From NCBI GenBank assembly GCA_036559195.1, contig DATBTN010000044.1, positions 1 through 47,078 of the forward strand: 47,078 nucleotides of DNA, read 5' to 3'. The DNA comes from Candidatus Baltobacteraceae bacterium. GTDB lineage: Bacteria > Vulcanimicrobiota > Vulcanimicrobiia > Vulcanimicrobiales > Vulcanimicrobiaceae. This document shows, piece after piece, positions 31,823-39,417 of the stretch. The notes beneath the pieces are model-generated. The model was not told the origin of the DNA. It ran no database searches and worked only from the letters and a program-made list of their open reading frames with translations. A program made the translations under genes and the position numbers. Each line of letters begins with the position of its first letter. Positions within the stretch are counted from its first letter, which is position 1.

Positions 31823-34042
31823 GTGCTGAGTGCTTTAACAAAGCGAGTCGGACGCTTCTGCGCGGCTGCGCTCGATGAAGAGCGTGCGGGGATTACGGCG
31901 CTCGCGGCGCCGCCGGGTTTTGGAAAGACCACGGCGCTGCGCGCGTTGGCGGCGCAAAGACGCGATGCGTTTTACTTCAATGCGGCGAGCGCGCACGATG
32001 CGACCACGGCCGCGTTACAGTTCGGCCGCGCTCTAGGGGCCGCCACCGGCGTCTCCGCCGCGCGCGGCCAGCTCGCGGTCGAAGAGTTCTTCAATCACGA
32101 GTGGGCGATGTCGTGGCGACGCCTGCGCGAGGCCGGCTATCGGTGCGTGCTGCTCGACGGCTGCAACGCGCGCAACGTGTGGATCGCACGAAGCGCGTTC
32201 GAAGTATTCCCCAATGCGATCGTCGTCGCGGCGGGCGACGTTCGCGCGCTCGATGGGTTGCCGCTCGCCGCGCACGCGGACGCGCGTGCGTTAGCGCTTA
32301 CCGTCGAGGAAGCCGAGGAACTCGTTCGCGACTGGCCTGCGAACGTGCCGGCAGCCGAGATCCTGGGGACGACCGACGGTTCGATCGCGGCATTCGCAAC
32401 GATCGCCCGGGCGTTTGCAGACGGCGTAACGGTGCCGCGCCGCGCCACGGTCTGGGACGTGCCGGCCGCGGTGGTTTGGACGGTCGATCGCTTCGCACCC
32501 GAAACGTCGCGCCGCATTCGCGCGCTGGCGTTGCTCGATCGCTTCGATCCGGCTTGGATGGCCATGCCCGCGAAGCCGGAGGAACTCGAAGCGGCTTTGG
32601 CAAGCCTGCGGCGCGCCGGGCTCTTCGAGCCGGCCGGCGGCCCGCTGTGGTCGGCGGCGGACTTTGCGCGCGAGGCGCTGGAGGGCGACTCGACGGCGCT
32701 CGCGTTCGAACTGCTCGAACTCGCCGCCGCTGCCGAGCGCAACGGATTTCACGAAGCGGCATTGCTGGCCGCGCAGGCGAGCGGCGATCTCGAGGCCCTC
32801 GCCGGAATTCTCGAACGTCGCCATACCGAACTGCTCGCGAGCGACTATGGACTGGAGACGGCGCGCGCCGTAGAAACCGTCTCGGCGCCCGCGCGCGACG
32901 GCGACGGCATCGGTCGCGCTCGCATCGCGCTCGGACGGTATTTCGGCTATAGCGACGTCGCGCAGCGTCTCTCGGCCGCGGCGCCGGAGCCTTCCGAGCA
33001 CGCTCGGGATTGGGACGCGGTGTTTGCGCGTTACCGCCGCGCGCGTTTCGTCTCGGGCGACGCATCGCAAGCGCGGCTCCTCTTGCACGAGATTACGACG
33101 GCCGCGCGCGTCAGCCCGAGCAACGCCTACCGCTGGCACGCGCTCGTTTTACAATACGAATCGTGCGTGCGAGGCGGCGATCTCGCGGAAGCGTTTGCGA
33201 TTGCGGACGTGTTGCGAGCAAACGCCTACTTCGATCCGGTGGGCGCCGACGAAAGCGTCTTTTCGTACGCGCAGGCGCAGTGCGCGGCGGCGGTCGGCGA
33301 TCCGCGGAGTGCCGTGCGTTTCTTGGATTCGGTCGGTGACGAACGCTGGCCGGAGGAGCTTGCCGCGAGCGTTAGCGAGCTGCGCGCGACCGTGAAGCTC
33401 GCGCTCGAGCCGGGGAGGACGCCGATCGGCAGCCACGCTCGCGAGGCGGACCGCTCCGAGCTGCGCCGCGACGCCGTCTGCGCCGAATTGATCGGAGAGC
33501 TCGACCGTTGGGATGCCGCCACCGGTCTGCACGCGCGCGAAGTCGCTGCCTGGGCGGGCCGAATCGCCCGGCATCTCGGATTCGACGGGCCGCGCACGGT
33601 CGAGGCGATGCGCACCGGGCTGCTGCACGACGTCGGGAAGACCGTTATTCCGCGCGAAGTGCTCAACGCGCCGCGTCGTCTGCGCGACGACGAATGGGCG
33701 CTGATGAAGACGCATGCGATAGCGGGCGCGCACATCGTGGAGGGACGTCCGGAAGTGCGAACGTTCGCCGGAGCGATCGCCGCGCACCACGAGCGCTACG
33801 ACGGGACCGGGTATCCGCAAGGGCTGCGCGGCGATGCGATTCCGATGTACGCGCGGATCGCGAGCGTTGCCGATGCCTTCAACGCGATGATTGCCGATCG
33901 CCCGTATAGCGCTCCGCGTCTGCCGGACGAAGCCTTAGGCGAACTCGTCGAGTACCAGGGCCGCCAGCACGATCCCACCGTGGTCGAGGCGATGCGCTCG
34001 GTGGTTCGGCGGGCCCTCGCGCGAGCCGACGCTCCCCGATAG
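31823..34042 (+). CDS. ATPase-like domain fused to HD-GYP phosphodiesterase
   Basis: A 739-aa protein starting at GTG 31823. The N-terminal 300 residues resemble the MalT/STAND-type NTPase: Walker A APPGFGKTT (about 29-37) and a putative Walker B in CVLLDGC. A helical, TPR-like middle (about 300-560) follows. The C-terminal HD-GYP domain (about 575-735) is complete: LLHDVGK (HD 602-603), IPREVLNAP, MKTHAIAGA, HHERYDGTGYPQGLRGDAIP (655-665 for HHExxDGxGYP) and RIASVADAFNAM. HD-GYP enzymes hydrolyse c-di-GMP to pGpG/GMP. It lies 10 bp after the GGDEF-EAL gene, so cyclase and phosphodiesterase are paired. A STAND-HD-GYP fusion is unusual; the signal it senses is unknown. Confidence 0.88.
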   Translation: MLSALTKRVGRFCAAALDEERAGITALAAPPGFGKTTALRALAAQRRDAFYFNAASAHDATTAALQFGRALGAATGVSAARGQLAVEEFFNHEWAMSWRRLREAGYRCVLLDGCNARNVWIARSAFEVFPNAIVVAAGDVRALDGLPLAAHADARALALTVEEAEELVRDWPANVPAAEILGTTDGSIAAFATIARAFADGVTVPRRATVWDVPAAVVWTVDRFAPETSRRIRALALLDRFDPAWMAMPAKPEELEAALASLRRAGLFEPAGGPLWSAADFAREALEGDSTALAFELLELAAAAERNGFHEAALLAAQASGDLEALAGILERRHTELLASDYGLETARAVETVSAPARDGDGIGRARIALGRYFGYSDVAQRLSAAAPEPSEHARDWDAVFARYRRARFVSGDASQARLLLHEITTAARVSPSNAYRWHALVLQYESCVRGGDLAEAFAIADVLRANAYFDPVGADESVFSYAQAQCAAAVGDPRSAVRFLDSVGDERWPEELAASVSELRATVKLALEPGRTPIGSHAREADRSELRRDAVCAELIGELDRWDAATGLHAREVAAWAGRIARHLGFDGPRTVEAMRTGLLHDVGKTVIPREVLNAPRRLRDDEWALMKTHAIAGAHIVEGRPEVRTFAGAIAAHHERYDGTGYPQGLRGDAIPMYARIASVADAFNAMIADRPYSAPRLPDEALGELVEYQGRQHDPTVVEAMRSVVRRALARADAPR

Positions 34043-34191
34043 GCCCACGGCTTTCGCGTATCCGACCCGTTCTCGTAGGGACCAAAGAGCCCGATTTTAT
34101 GGTGCGTTGTCGAGGCTCGCGTGCGACGCCGTCTCACTACACTAAGAGCAAAGCTGCGTGTCCCGAATGCAGGACACCCGTGGGAGACGAG

Positions 34192-34890
34192 ATGATTCGA
34201 CGAAAAGCAGGCGTGCTCGCTTGCGCGGTGCTCTTGATGCAGAGCGTGACCACCCAAGCCTCGGCCGCGCCGATCGTTATTCGACAATTGGGGCACGCGC
34301 CGTTGCTCGGCACGCTGCATTCCACGAACGAGCTGCAAACGGCCGTACTCGCACATCAAGCGCTCTTCCACCAGGCAGCGACGCTCGTTGGAATGAGCCC
34401 GGCGCAATATCGCCGGATGATTTCGCAGATCGAAGCCGGCAACGTAAAGTACGTCACGATCCCGCGACATCTCGAGCGCATGACGTGGGCCGGCGGCGGC
34501 CCCGCCCAAGTCCTGAGCGACGTGGTGATTCCCGCCGGTACCAAAGGTTGGGAGATCGACCTCCAATCGGGCCGAAACGTTACCGTAGCGTTTATACCGG
34601 CGATCTGCGGCAATCTCTCGATCGTCCACCGCCGCCTTCCGGCGCCGCTGGCCGCTCGCCAACTTCCGATACCGCCGCAGCCGACTCCGGCGCCGTTCGT
34701 TCCGGAAGTAACGCCCGCTCCGATCGCTACGCCGCCGCCGCAGACGATCGTCGAGACGCGTCGTCCGGGCGTCATCGTACCGCTGCTCGGCCTTCTCGGA
34801 CTCTTTCTGATACTCGACGATCACAATCCCACGTTCACGCCGCCGCCGATCGTTCCGACCCCGATGCCCTGCCCGCCGCAAGAGCGGTAG
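34192..34890 (+). CDS. Putative secreted protein with proline-rich linker and C-terminal membrane helix
   Basis: A 232-aa protein. I chose ATG 34192 because it has a GGGAGACGAG ribosome-binding site and starts a clear signal peptide (MIRRKAGVLACAVLLMQ...ASA). The upstream in-frame extension looks non-coding. The middle (about 25-150) is an alpha/beta domain I do not recognise. It is followed by a Pro-rich tract (about 160-195) with PPQP and PTPAP repeats, a hydrophobic segment (VIVPLLGLLGLFLILDD) and a short Pro-rich tail. It sits 10 bp upstream of the Wza-like export gene and could be an accessory export-apparatus protein. No enzymatic motif is visible. Confidence 0.65.
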   Translation: MIRRKAGVLACAVLLMQSVTTQASAAPIVIRQLGHAPLLGTLHSTNELQTAVLAHQALFHQAATLVGMSPAQYRRMISQIEAGNVKYVTIPRHLERMTWAGGGPAQVLSDVVIPAGTKGWEIDLQSGRNVTVAFIPAICGNLSIVHRRLPAPLAARQLPIPPQPTPAPFVPEVTPAPIATPPPQTIVETRRPGVIVPLLGLLGLFLILDDHNPTFTPPPIVPTPMPCPPQER

Positions 34891-34900
34891 GAGCGCCGAG

Positions 34901-35794
34901 ATGAAACGGCGGCCGCTGCTCGCTTTGATCGCATGCCTGTGCTACGTACTGCCGATCGACGCGAGTGCGGGACGCCTCGTCGGCGACGCCCGCGTCGAAC
35001 CGGGCGATACGCTGAGCGTCGAAGTGCCGAACGATCCGGCGCTTTCGAAATCGGTCGTCGTGATGAATGACGGCGCGGTGATCTATCCGGTATTGGGACG
35101 GCTCTCGGTGGGCGATCGTACCTTGCCGCAAGTGCAAGCGCTCTTTCTGCAGCGGCTTCGCCCGTACGAGCGCCATCCCGACGTTTCGATCTCGATCGCG
35201 CAGACGGGTGTGTGGGACGTTACCGTGCTCGGGAATGTGAAGACTCCCGGCAAATATCAAGTGCGCTCCGGCGCGCACGTTGCGGATGCGCTCGCCGCGG
35301 CGGGCGGACTCGGGCCGACCGACGGACCGCTGCCCGACGCGCGCGTCATGGATCGTTCGGGAAACCTCCAATCGGTTTCGATGCAGGCGCTGCTACGCGC
35401 GGGCGATCCGACTGCCGATGCCCGCCTCACCAACGGCGCAACCTTGTACGTGCCGTCGGCGGCGACGATCGACGTGAGCGTCCTCGGAGCCGTCGACCGG
35501 GCGGGCCAAATCGAGCTGCACGCCGGAGATCGTCTCTCGATGGCGGTTGCTAAAGCCGGTGAAAGCACTTCCGCAAAATCGGATCTCAGCCACGTGTTTC
35601 TTACGCGCGAACTCGCGAACGGAGCCAAGCAAACGTACGATATCAATCTCTATCAGGCGCTCCAAAACAACGATCCGCGTTTCGACGTGCCGATGCAGAA
35701 AGGCGACGTCGTCTTCGTTCCCGAGACGTCGCAAAAAGGCGGATTCCTTTGGGGCGGGATGATCCTGCTGCGCCGCTTGGTCCTTGGGTATTAA
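34901..35794 (+). CDS. Wza-like polysaccharide export protein (Poly_export/SLBB)
   Basis: A 297-aa exported protein with a signal peptide (KRRPLLALIACLCYVLPIDASA) and a GGAG ribosome-binding site. The Poly_export domain (about 25-105) is GDTLSVEVPNDPALSKSVVV, then PVLGRLSVG. Two SLBB repeats follow: WDVTVLGNVKTPGKYQV (about 106-145) and IDVSVLGAVDRAGQIEL (about 188-225). No lipobox Cys is present at the cleavage site, so unlike Wza it is not obviously a lipoprotein. The C-terminus contains a hydrophobic stretch (FLWGGMILLRRLVLG). It presumably forms the outer-envelope conduit with the Wzc-like protein 3 bp downstream. Together these support a diderm envelope, though OPX proteins also occur outside classical diderms. 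Confidence 0.9.
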   Translation: MKRRPLLALIACLCYVLPIDASAGRLVGDARVEPGDTLSVEVPNDPALSKSVVVMNDGAVIYPVLGRLSVGDRTLPQVQALFLQRLRPYERHPDVSISIAQTGVWDVTVLGNVKTPGKYQVRSGAHVADALAAAGGLGPTDGPLPDARVMDRSGNLQSVSMQALLRAGDPTADARLTNGATLYVPSAATIDVSVLGAVDRAGQIELHAGDRLSMAVAKAGESTSAKSDLSHVFLTRELANGAKQTYDINLYQALQNNDPRFDVPMQKGDVVFVPETSQKGGFLWGGMILLRRLVLGY

Positions 35795-35797
35795 GCC

Positions 35798-37954
35798 ATG
35801 CTACTCGTAGATAATCACATCGCCCCGAGCCCTCCGGAAAATCTCCGCCGGCTCGATCTCGCACCGCTGCTCTGGTTCTGGAGGCGTCGCGCGCGCTTGA
35901 TTCTGGGCGTGTTCGCGATCTTCGTGATTATCGTCGCGGCGATCACGCTCCTGACGCCGCGATCCTATACCACGACGGCGCAGCTCATCGTCGGTAATCC
36001 GGCCGGTCCGGCGCCGGCGGGCACGATCGAGGCGAGCAATCTCCCGATATTAAACGCGCTTTTGACCGCCTCGAGCGCGCAAACCCCCGAGACCTATGCG
36101 GCGCTCTTTCAACAAGTTCCGGTCGCGCAAAGCGTCGTCGATTCGCTGCACCTCAAGACGACCGGCGCGGGGTTGCTCGGAGCCGTGGAGGTCGTGCCGG
36201 TCACCAATACGTCGCTGCTCGACGTTTCGGTTACGTGGTCCGATGCCGCAACCTCGGCCGCGATCGCCAACGCTTTCGCGACGGCCGTGATCGCGCGCCA
36301 GCGCCAGCTCGTTGCGAGCCAGGCAAACGATGCCATCGCGTTCCTCAGCCAAGAGCTCCCGAAGGCGCGCTCGCAGGCGCAGCAGACCAACAGCGCACTC
36401 GCCGCCTATTCCGCGGCGCATCACTTGCCCAGCATGGACTCCGATACGCAGACGACGCTGGCGACGCTCGCATCGCTCGACTCGCGCGCGAACGAAACGA
36501 AGATTCTCGCGCAGCAGGCGAAGGCGCAGCTTGCGAGCGCGCGTTCGCAACTGCGCACGCTGCCCGCACAAATTCTCGGCAGCACGCAGCTGGATGCCAA
36601 CCCCGTCGTCGCGCAGATGCAGGCGCAACTCGCCCAGGTCGACGTTCAATTGCGTAACGCCCGCGCAAACTTTACCGACAAGCATCCGACGGTTCTCAAC
36701 CTCGAGCAGCAGCGCTCCGATCTGCAGCGTGAAATCGCTGCTCGTCGTACCTCGATCGTTGCCGGCAGTTCGCGGGTTCCCAATCCGGTCTATCAACAGG
36801 TGCAGAGTCAAGTCGCCGTGGACCGCTCGCAGGTGAGTGCGGCTCAGGCAGAACTCGCCGAGATCGACCGGCAGCGGGGGGCGCTCGAACCGCAGTTAGC
36901 CGCGCTGCCTCGCCAATCGGCGCTCTTTGCCGAACTGCTGCGCTCGGCAAAATCGGCCCAGGCCGTGTATGCGGCGCTCCAGGGGAAACTCAACGACGCA
37001 AACATCGCGAAGAGCACGGCGCTCAGCGACGTGACCGTGACGGCGCCGGCCTTGGCCGAACTCGCGACCAAGCGACCGCGCCTGCTTGCCAATTTGCTGC
37101 TCGCTGCAATCGTCGGCGCGTTTCTCGCTCTCGTCGCAGCGCTGCTCTTCGACGCGGCGGACTCGTCGCTGATCGAGGCGCGGCGCGCCGAACGAGATCT
37201 ATCGCTGCCGGTCATCGCGAGCATCCCCGACATGCCGGGCGAGGTGACGACCGTACGAGCCGCCGCGCTTCAAGAAGCGACGATCGAATCGTTTGTCGGG
37301 CTCGCTTCGCTGCTGAAGTTTGCCCCGGGCGACGCGCGGACGATTGGAATCACGAGCTCCGGTCACGCCGAAGGCCGTTCGACGGTAAGCCTCAACTTGG
37401 CGCTCGCACTCGGCGAGATGGGCGAACGCGTGCTCTTGGTGGACGCGAGCCGTACCCGGCGCGTGAGCAACGCGGCGATATTAGCCAAGGGCGAGCCCGG
37501 GTTCTACGAAGTGCTCGGCGGCCTCGTTCCGTTAGAAAAAGCCGTGAAACGCACGCGCGAAGAGCGGGTCGACCTGTTGACGTGCGGCAATCCGAAAGAT
37601 TCGTTTCGGATGCTCGCGCCCGATCGGATCGACGCGTTCGTTTCGCGCGCGCAGCAATCGTACCGATTCGTGCTCTTCAACGCGCCCGCAATTTCGGATG
37701 GAATCGAATCGGCGCTCTTGCTGCGTTCGGTCGATCGCTGGCTGATGGTCGTCTGCGACGGCGTTACAAATTTGGGTGCCGCGCGCACGGCGCTACAGTC
37801 GGTGCGGCGGCACACCGGCGAGAACATTGCCGGAACCGTTATCAACAGGGTGCCCCTCGATCGGATTGATTATTTGACTCGCGTACCAGCAAGACCGGCC
37901 GCACCCGCGGCCGCCGCCCTTCCGGTTAATGAGCCCAGACGCGTTGCATCGTAA
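35798..37954 (+). CDS. Wzc-like polysaccharide co-polymerase with degenerate BY-kinase domain
   Basis: A 718-aa protein. The Wzz-type N-terminal helix lies at about 32-52 (RLILGVFAIFVIIVAAITLL). A long periplasmic region with coiled-coil features (about 60-425, many Gln/Ala) is followed by a second helix (LLANLLLAAIVGAFLALVAALLF). The cytoplasmic domain resembles BY-kinase but its nucleotide motifs are eroded. Walker A is GHAEGRST (522-529, Arg527 for Lys), Walker A' is VLLVDAS (545-551) and Walker B is VLFNAPA (Asn628 for Asp). No Tyr cluster ends the protein. It is probably a chain-length regulator with a pseudokinase. It overlaps the next gene by 26 bp. Confidence 0.88.
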   Translation: MLLVDNHIAPSPPENLRRLDLAPLLWFWRRRARLILGVFAIFVIIVAAITLLTPRSYTTTAQLIVGNPAGPAPAGTIEASNLPILNALLTASSAQTPETYAALFQQVPVAQSVVDSLHLKTTGAGLLGAVEVVPVTNTSLLDVSVTWSDAATSAAIANAFATAVIARQRQLVASQANDAIAFLSQELPKARSQAQQTNSALAAYSAAHHLPSMDSDTQTTLATLASLDSRANETKILAQQAKAQLASARSQLRTLPAQILGSTQLDANPVVAQMQAQLAQVDVQLRNARANFTDKHPTVLNLEQQRSDLQREIAARRTSIVAGSSRVPNPVYQQVQSQVAVDRSQVSAAQAELAEIDRQRGALEPQLAALPRQSALFAELLRSAKSAQAVYAALQGKLNDANIAKSTALSDVTVTAPALAELATKRPRLLANLLLAAIVGAFLALVAALLFDAADSSLIEARRAERDLSLPVIASIPDMPGEVTTVRAAALQEATIESFVGLASLLKFAPGDARTIGITSSGHAEGRSTVSLNLALALGEMGERVLLVDASRTRRVSNAAILAKGEPGFYEVLGGLVPLEKAVKRTREERVDLLTCGNPKDSFRMLAPDRIDAFVSRAQQSYRFVLFNAPAISDGIESALLLRSVDRWLMVVCDGVTNLGAARTALQSVRRHTGENIAGTVINRVPLDRIDYLTRVPARPAAPAAAALPVNEPRRVAS

Positions 37955-38351
37955 CGACGTGCGGACCTTACTTATCGAACCGCAGCGAATCTTTATCCCG
38001 TCGCTGTGGAGTACGTTGGAACAAGCCGGACTGCGAGTCGAACAGGCGATCGCCACCCTCGACTACGCGGAGATCGTGCGCGTGCAGCCGCAATGCGTGT
38101 TCTTCGATATCGACTTCTCGGATGGAGAGCCGTTGGAGTTGATTCGCGTAATCCGCATGCTCTTGCCGATCGCGCGTATCGCCGTCTACACCAGTACGCA
38201 AACGCCCGCTGCGTGGCAGCGGGCGTGTCGGTATGCGGGTGGGAATGCCGTCTTTTCGAAGTCTGCCGAGGAGCGCGAACTCATCGAAGGCGTTCGCGCG
38301 CTCGTACAGAGCGGAGACTACATGGACTGGCGCATCGTCCAGTCCGGTTAG
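37929..38351 (+). CDS. Stand-alone receiver-like protein
   Basis: A 140-aa protein; ATG 37929 is used, but GTG 37959 is an alternative that would remove ten residues and the overlap with the co-polymerase gene. It resembles a receiver fold: RTLLIEPQRIF with Glu17 in place of the usual Asp pair, a putative phosphoacceptor Asp60 in CVFFDIDF, a Thr at the switch position (VYTST, 87-91) and Lys111 in VFSKS. No output domain is attached. It is coupled to the export genes and may tune the Wzc-like protein or a c-di-GMP enzyme. The single Glu repeats the feature of the LuxR receiver at 29.5 kb. Family assignment is by pattern only. Confidence 0.7.
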   Translation: MSPDALHRNDVRTLLIEPQRIFIPSLWSTLEQAGLRVEQAIATLDYAEIVRVQPQCVFFDIDFSDGEPLELIRVIRMLLPIARIAVYTSTQTPAAWQRACRYAGGNAVFSKSAEERELIEGVRALVQSGDYMDWRIVQSG

Positions 38352-38355
38352 CGGA

Positions 38356-38739
38356 TTATTTCGTCACGAAGACGTGATAGGCCGAGAGCTTGCCGCCTGA
38401 ATCGATGCGGACGACGACGTTCGACGAACCGTTCGAAAATGCGGCGTGGTAGGTGAACTCGTTCTTCGCCGGGTCGCTGCTAACGAGCGTGAGACCCTGG
38501 TAGTCGCCGAGCTTGTGCAGCTGGTCCGAAATGGTCCCAACCTGCGTGCGCGTTACGCTGCGCTTTAGCGTGTCGTCCATATTGGCGGTAACGCCGGCGA
38601 CGTCGTCGTTATACGCGGCTTTCGTCGTGTTATCGGCCATGGATTGCGCCGTCCCGCCGGACGCGCTCCCCGAGCTGCCGGAGCAACCCGCGAGCGCGAA
38701 TGCGGTGATGAGCGTGAGCGCGGCTACGGTACGAATCAT
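38356..38739 (-). CDS. Small putative lipoprotein
   Basis: A 127-aa exported protein with a signal peptide MIRTVAALTLITAFALAGC, ending in a lipobox LAGC (Cys19), followed by a Ser/Gly-rich tether SGSSGSASGG. The mature part (about 35-127) is alpha/beta, with FTYHAAFSNGSSNVVVRIDSGG and AYHVFV near the end. I do not recognise a family. It is convergent with the receiver gene (4-bp gap) and lies 6 bp downstream of the secreted coiled-coil gene, so these two minus-strand genes form one unit. A role in the envelope is likely, but its function is not readable. Confidence 0.75.
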   Translation of the reverse strand: MIRTVAALTLITAFALAGCSGSSGSASGGTAQSMADNTTKAAYNDDVAGVTANMDDTLKRSVTRTQVGTISDQLHKLGDYQGLTLVSSDPAKNEFTYHAAFSNGSSNVVVRIDSGGKLSAYHVFVTK

Positions 38740-38745
38740 GCGCGC

Positions 38746-39225
38746 TTAGAGCCGGCCCCAGCCGTAATCGGCCATCGCGACCTGCTGCGTTTTCGACGAA
38801 CGATGCGTCGAGGTGCGGCTGGGTTCGTTCACGGCGACGGTTCGGGTGGTAAACCCGCTTGCATTCGAGCGCGAATTCATCGCGAGCTGATGATCTTTCT
38901 CTTTGATCATGCTGTGCTGGTAGGCGACTTCTTTTTGCAGCCCGGAATTGACGGCAACCTCGTTGTCGTAGGCGCGTTTTTCACTACTGTAAGCGGCCCA
39001 AGCGTCGTTGGCTTGGCTCTGGGCTGCGGCCTGACGGCGAGCATCTTCGGCATAGCGCTGGTGCACTTTGCGGTTGTGCTGAATGATCAGGTAGGTAGCG
39101 GCGGCGGCGCCGAATATGATATTACGCGTACTGGCCGCACCGTTGGCGAGCGCCGGTGCCGCGGGGATCGCCCCGGCCAGGATCGCTGCCAGCGCGCTGC
39201 CGGCGACAATTTTAGTAAATTTCAT
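38746..39225 (-). CDS. Secreted coiled-coil-type protein, function unknown
   Basis: A 159-aa protein with a signal peptide MKFTKIVAGSALAAILAGAIPAAPALA (more than 20 residues, ending in an AxA site near 25-27). A GGAGGACC site lies about 9 nt before ATG 39225. After the signal peptide comes a short hydrophobic stretch (IIFGAAAATYLII), then a helical, charged region (HQRYAEDARRQAAAQSQAND) likely to form a coiled coil, and a basic Ser/Thr-rich tail. I do not recognise a family. It is the first gene of a unit with the lipoprotein gene. The divergent intergenic region holds strong hairpins. Confidence 0.65.
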   Translation of the reverse strand: MKFTKIVAGSALAAILAGAIPAAPALANGAASTRNIIFGAAAATYLIIQHNRKVHQRYAEDARRQAAAQSQANDAWAAYSSEKRAYDNEVAVNSGLQKEVAYQHSMIKEKDHQLAMNSRSNASGFTTRTVAVNEPSRTSTHRSSKTQQVAMADYGWGRL

Positions 39226-39307
39226 AAGGTGATCGGTCCTCCATACGCTGCTAACGTAGTGGTTCTTCCCGAGGGTTCCCTACTTCTAAACCAAACCTCC
39301 GCCCGGC

Positions 39308-39392
39308 GTGCCCCCGTAAGCCGGAGCGAGGGGCTAATCGCTTCCGGGGGGCACTCAAGCCGCAACTCGCCATCCGGCGGCGACGTTATGCG
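39308..39392 (+). promoter_or_regulatory. Two consecutive hairpins before the dehydrogenase gene
   Basis: The outer stem is GTGCCCCC (39308-39315) with GGGGGCAC (39347-39354). Inside it, CGGAGCGA (39322-39329) pairs with TCGC-T-TCCG (39338-39346). A second hairpin pairs TCGCC (39367-39371) with GGCGA (39379-39383), extended by CGCAAC/GTTATGCG. There is no T-tract, so it is not a typical terminator. It ends about 25 nt before the ATG. It could be a structured leader, since GGAGGAA (39408-39414) precedes the start codon. I cannot match it to a known riboswitch class. Confidence 0.5.
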
Positions 39393-39417
39393 GTGCAATT
39401 CACACTCGGAGGAACCA

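Noticed and set aside
34107-34143. Promoter TTGTCG...TACACT before the proline-rich protein gene
   Set aside because: The spacer would be 25 bp, outside the normal range, and no better -35 is present.
39308-39354. Intrinsic terminator
   Set aside because: The stem is strong but no T-run follows on either strand, and it lies upstream of a gene rather than after one.
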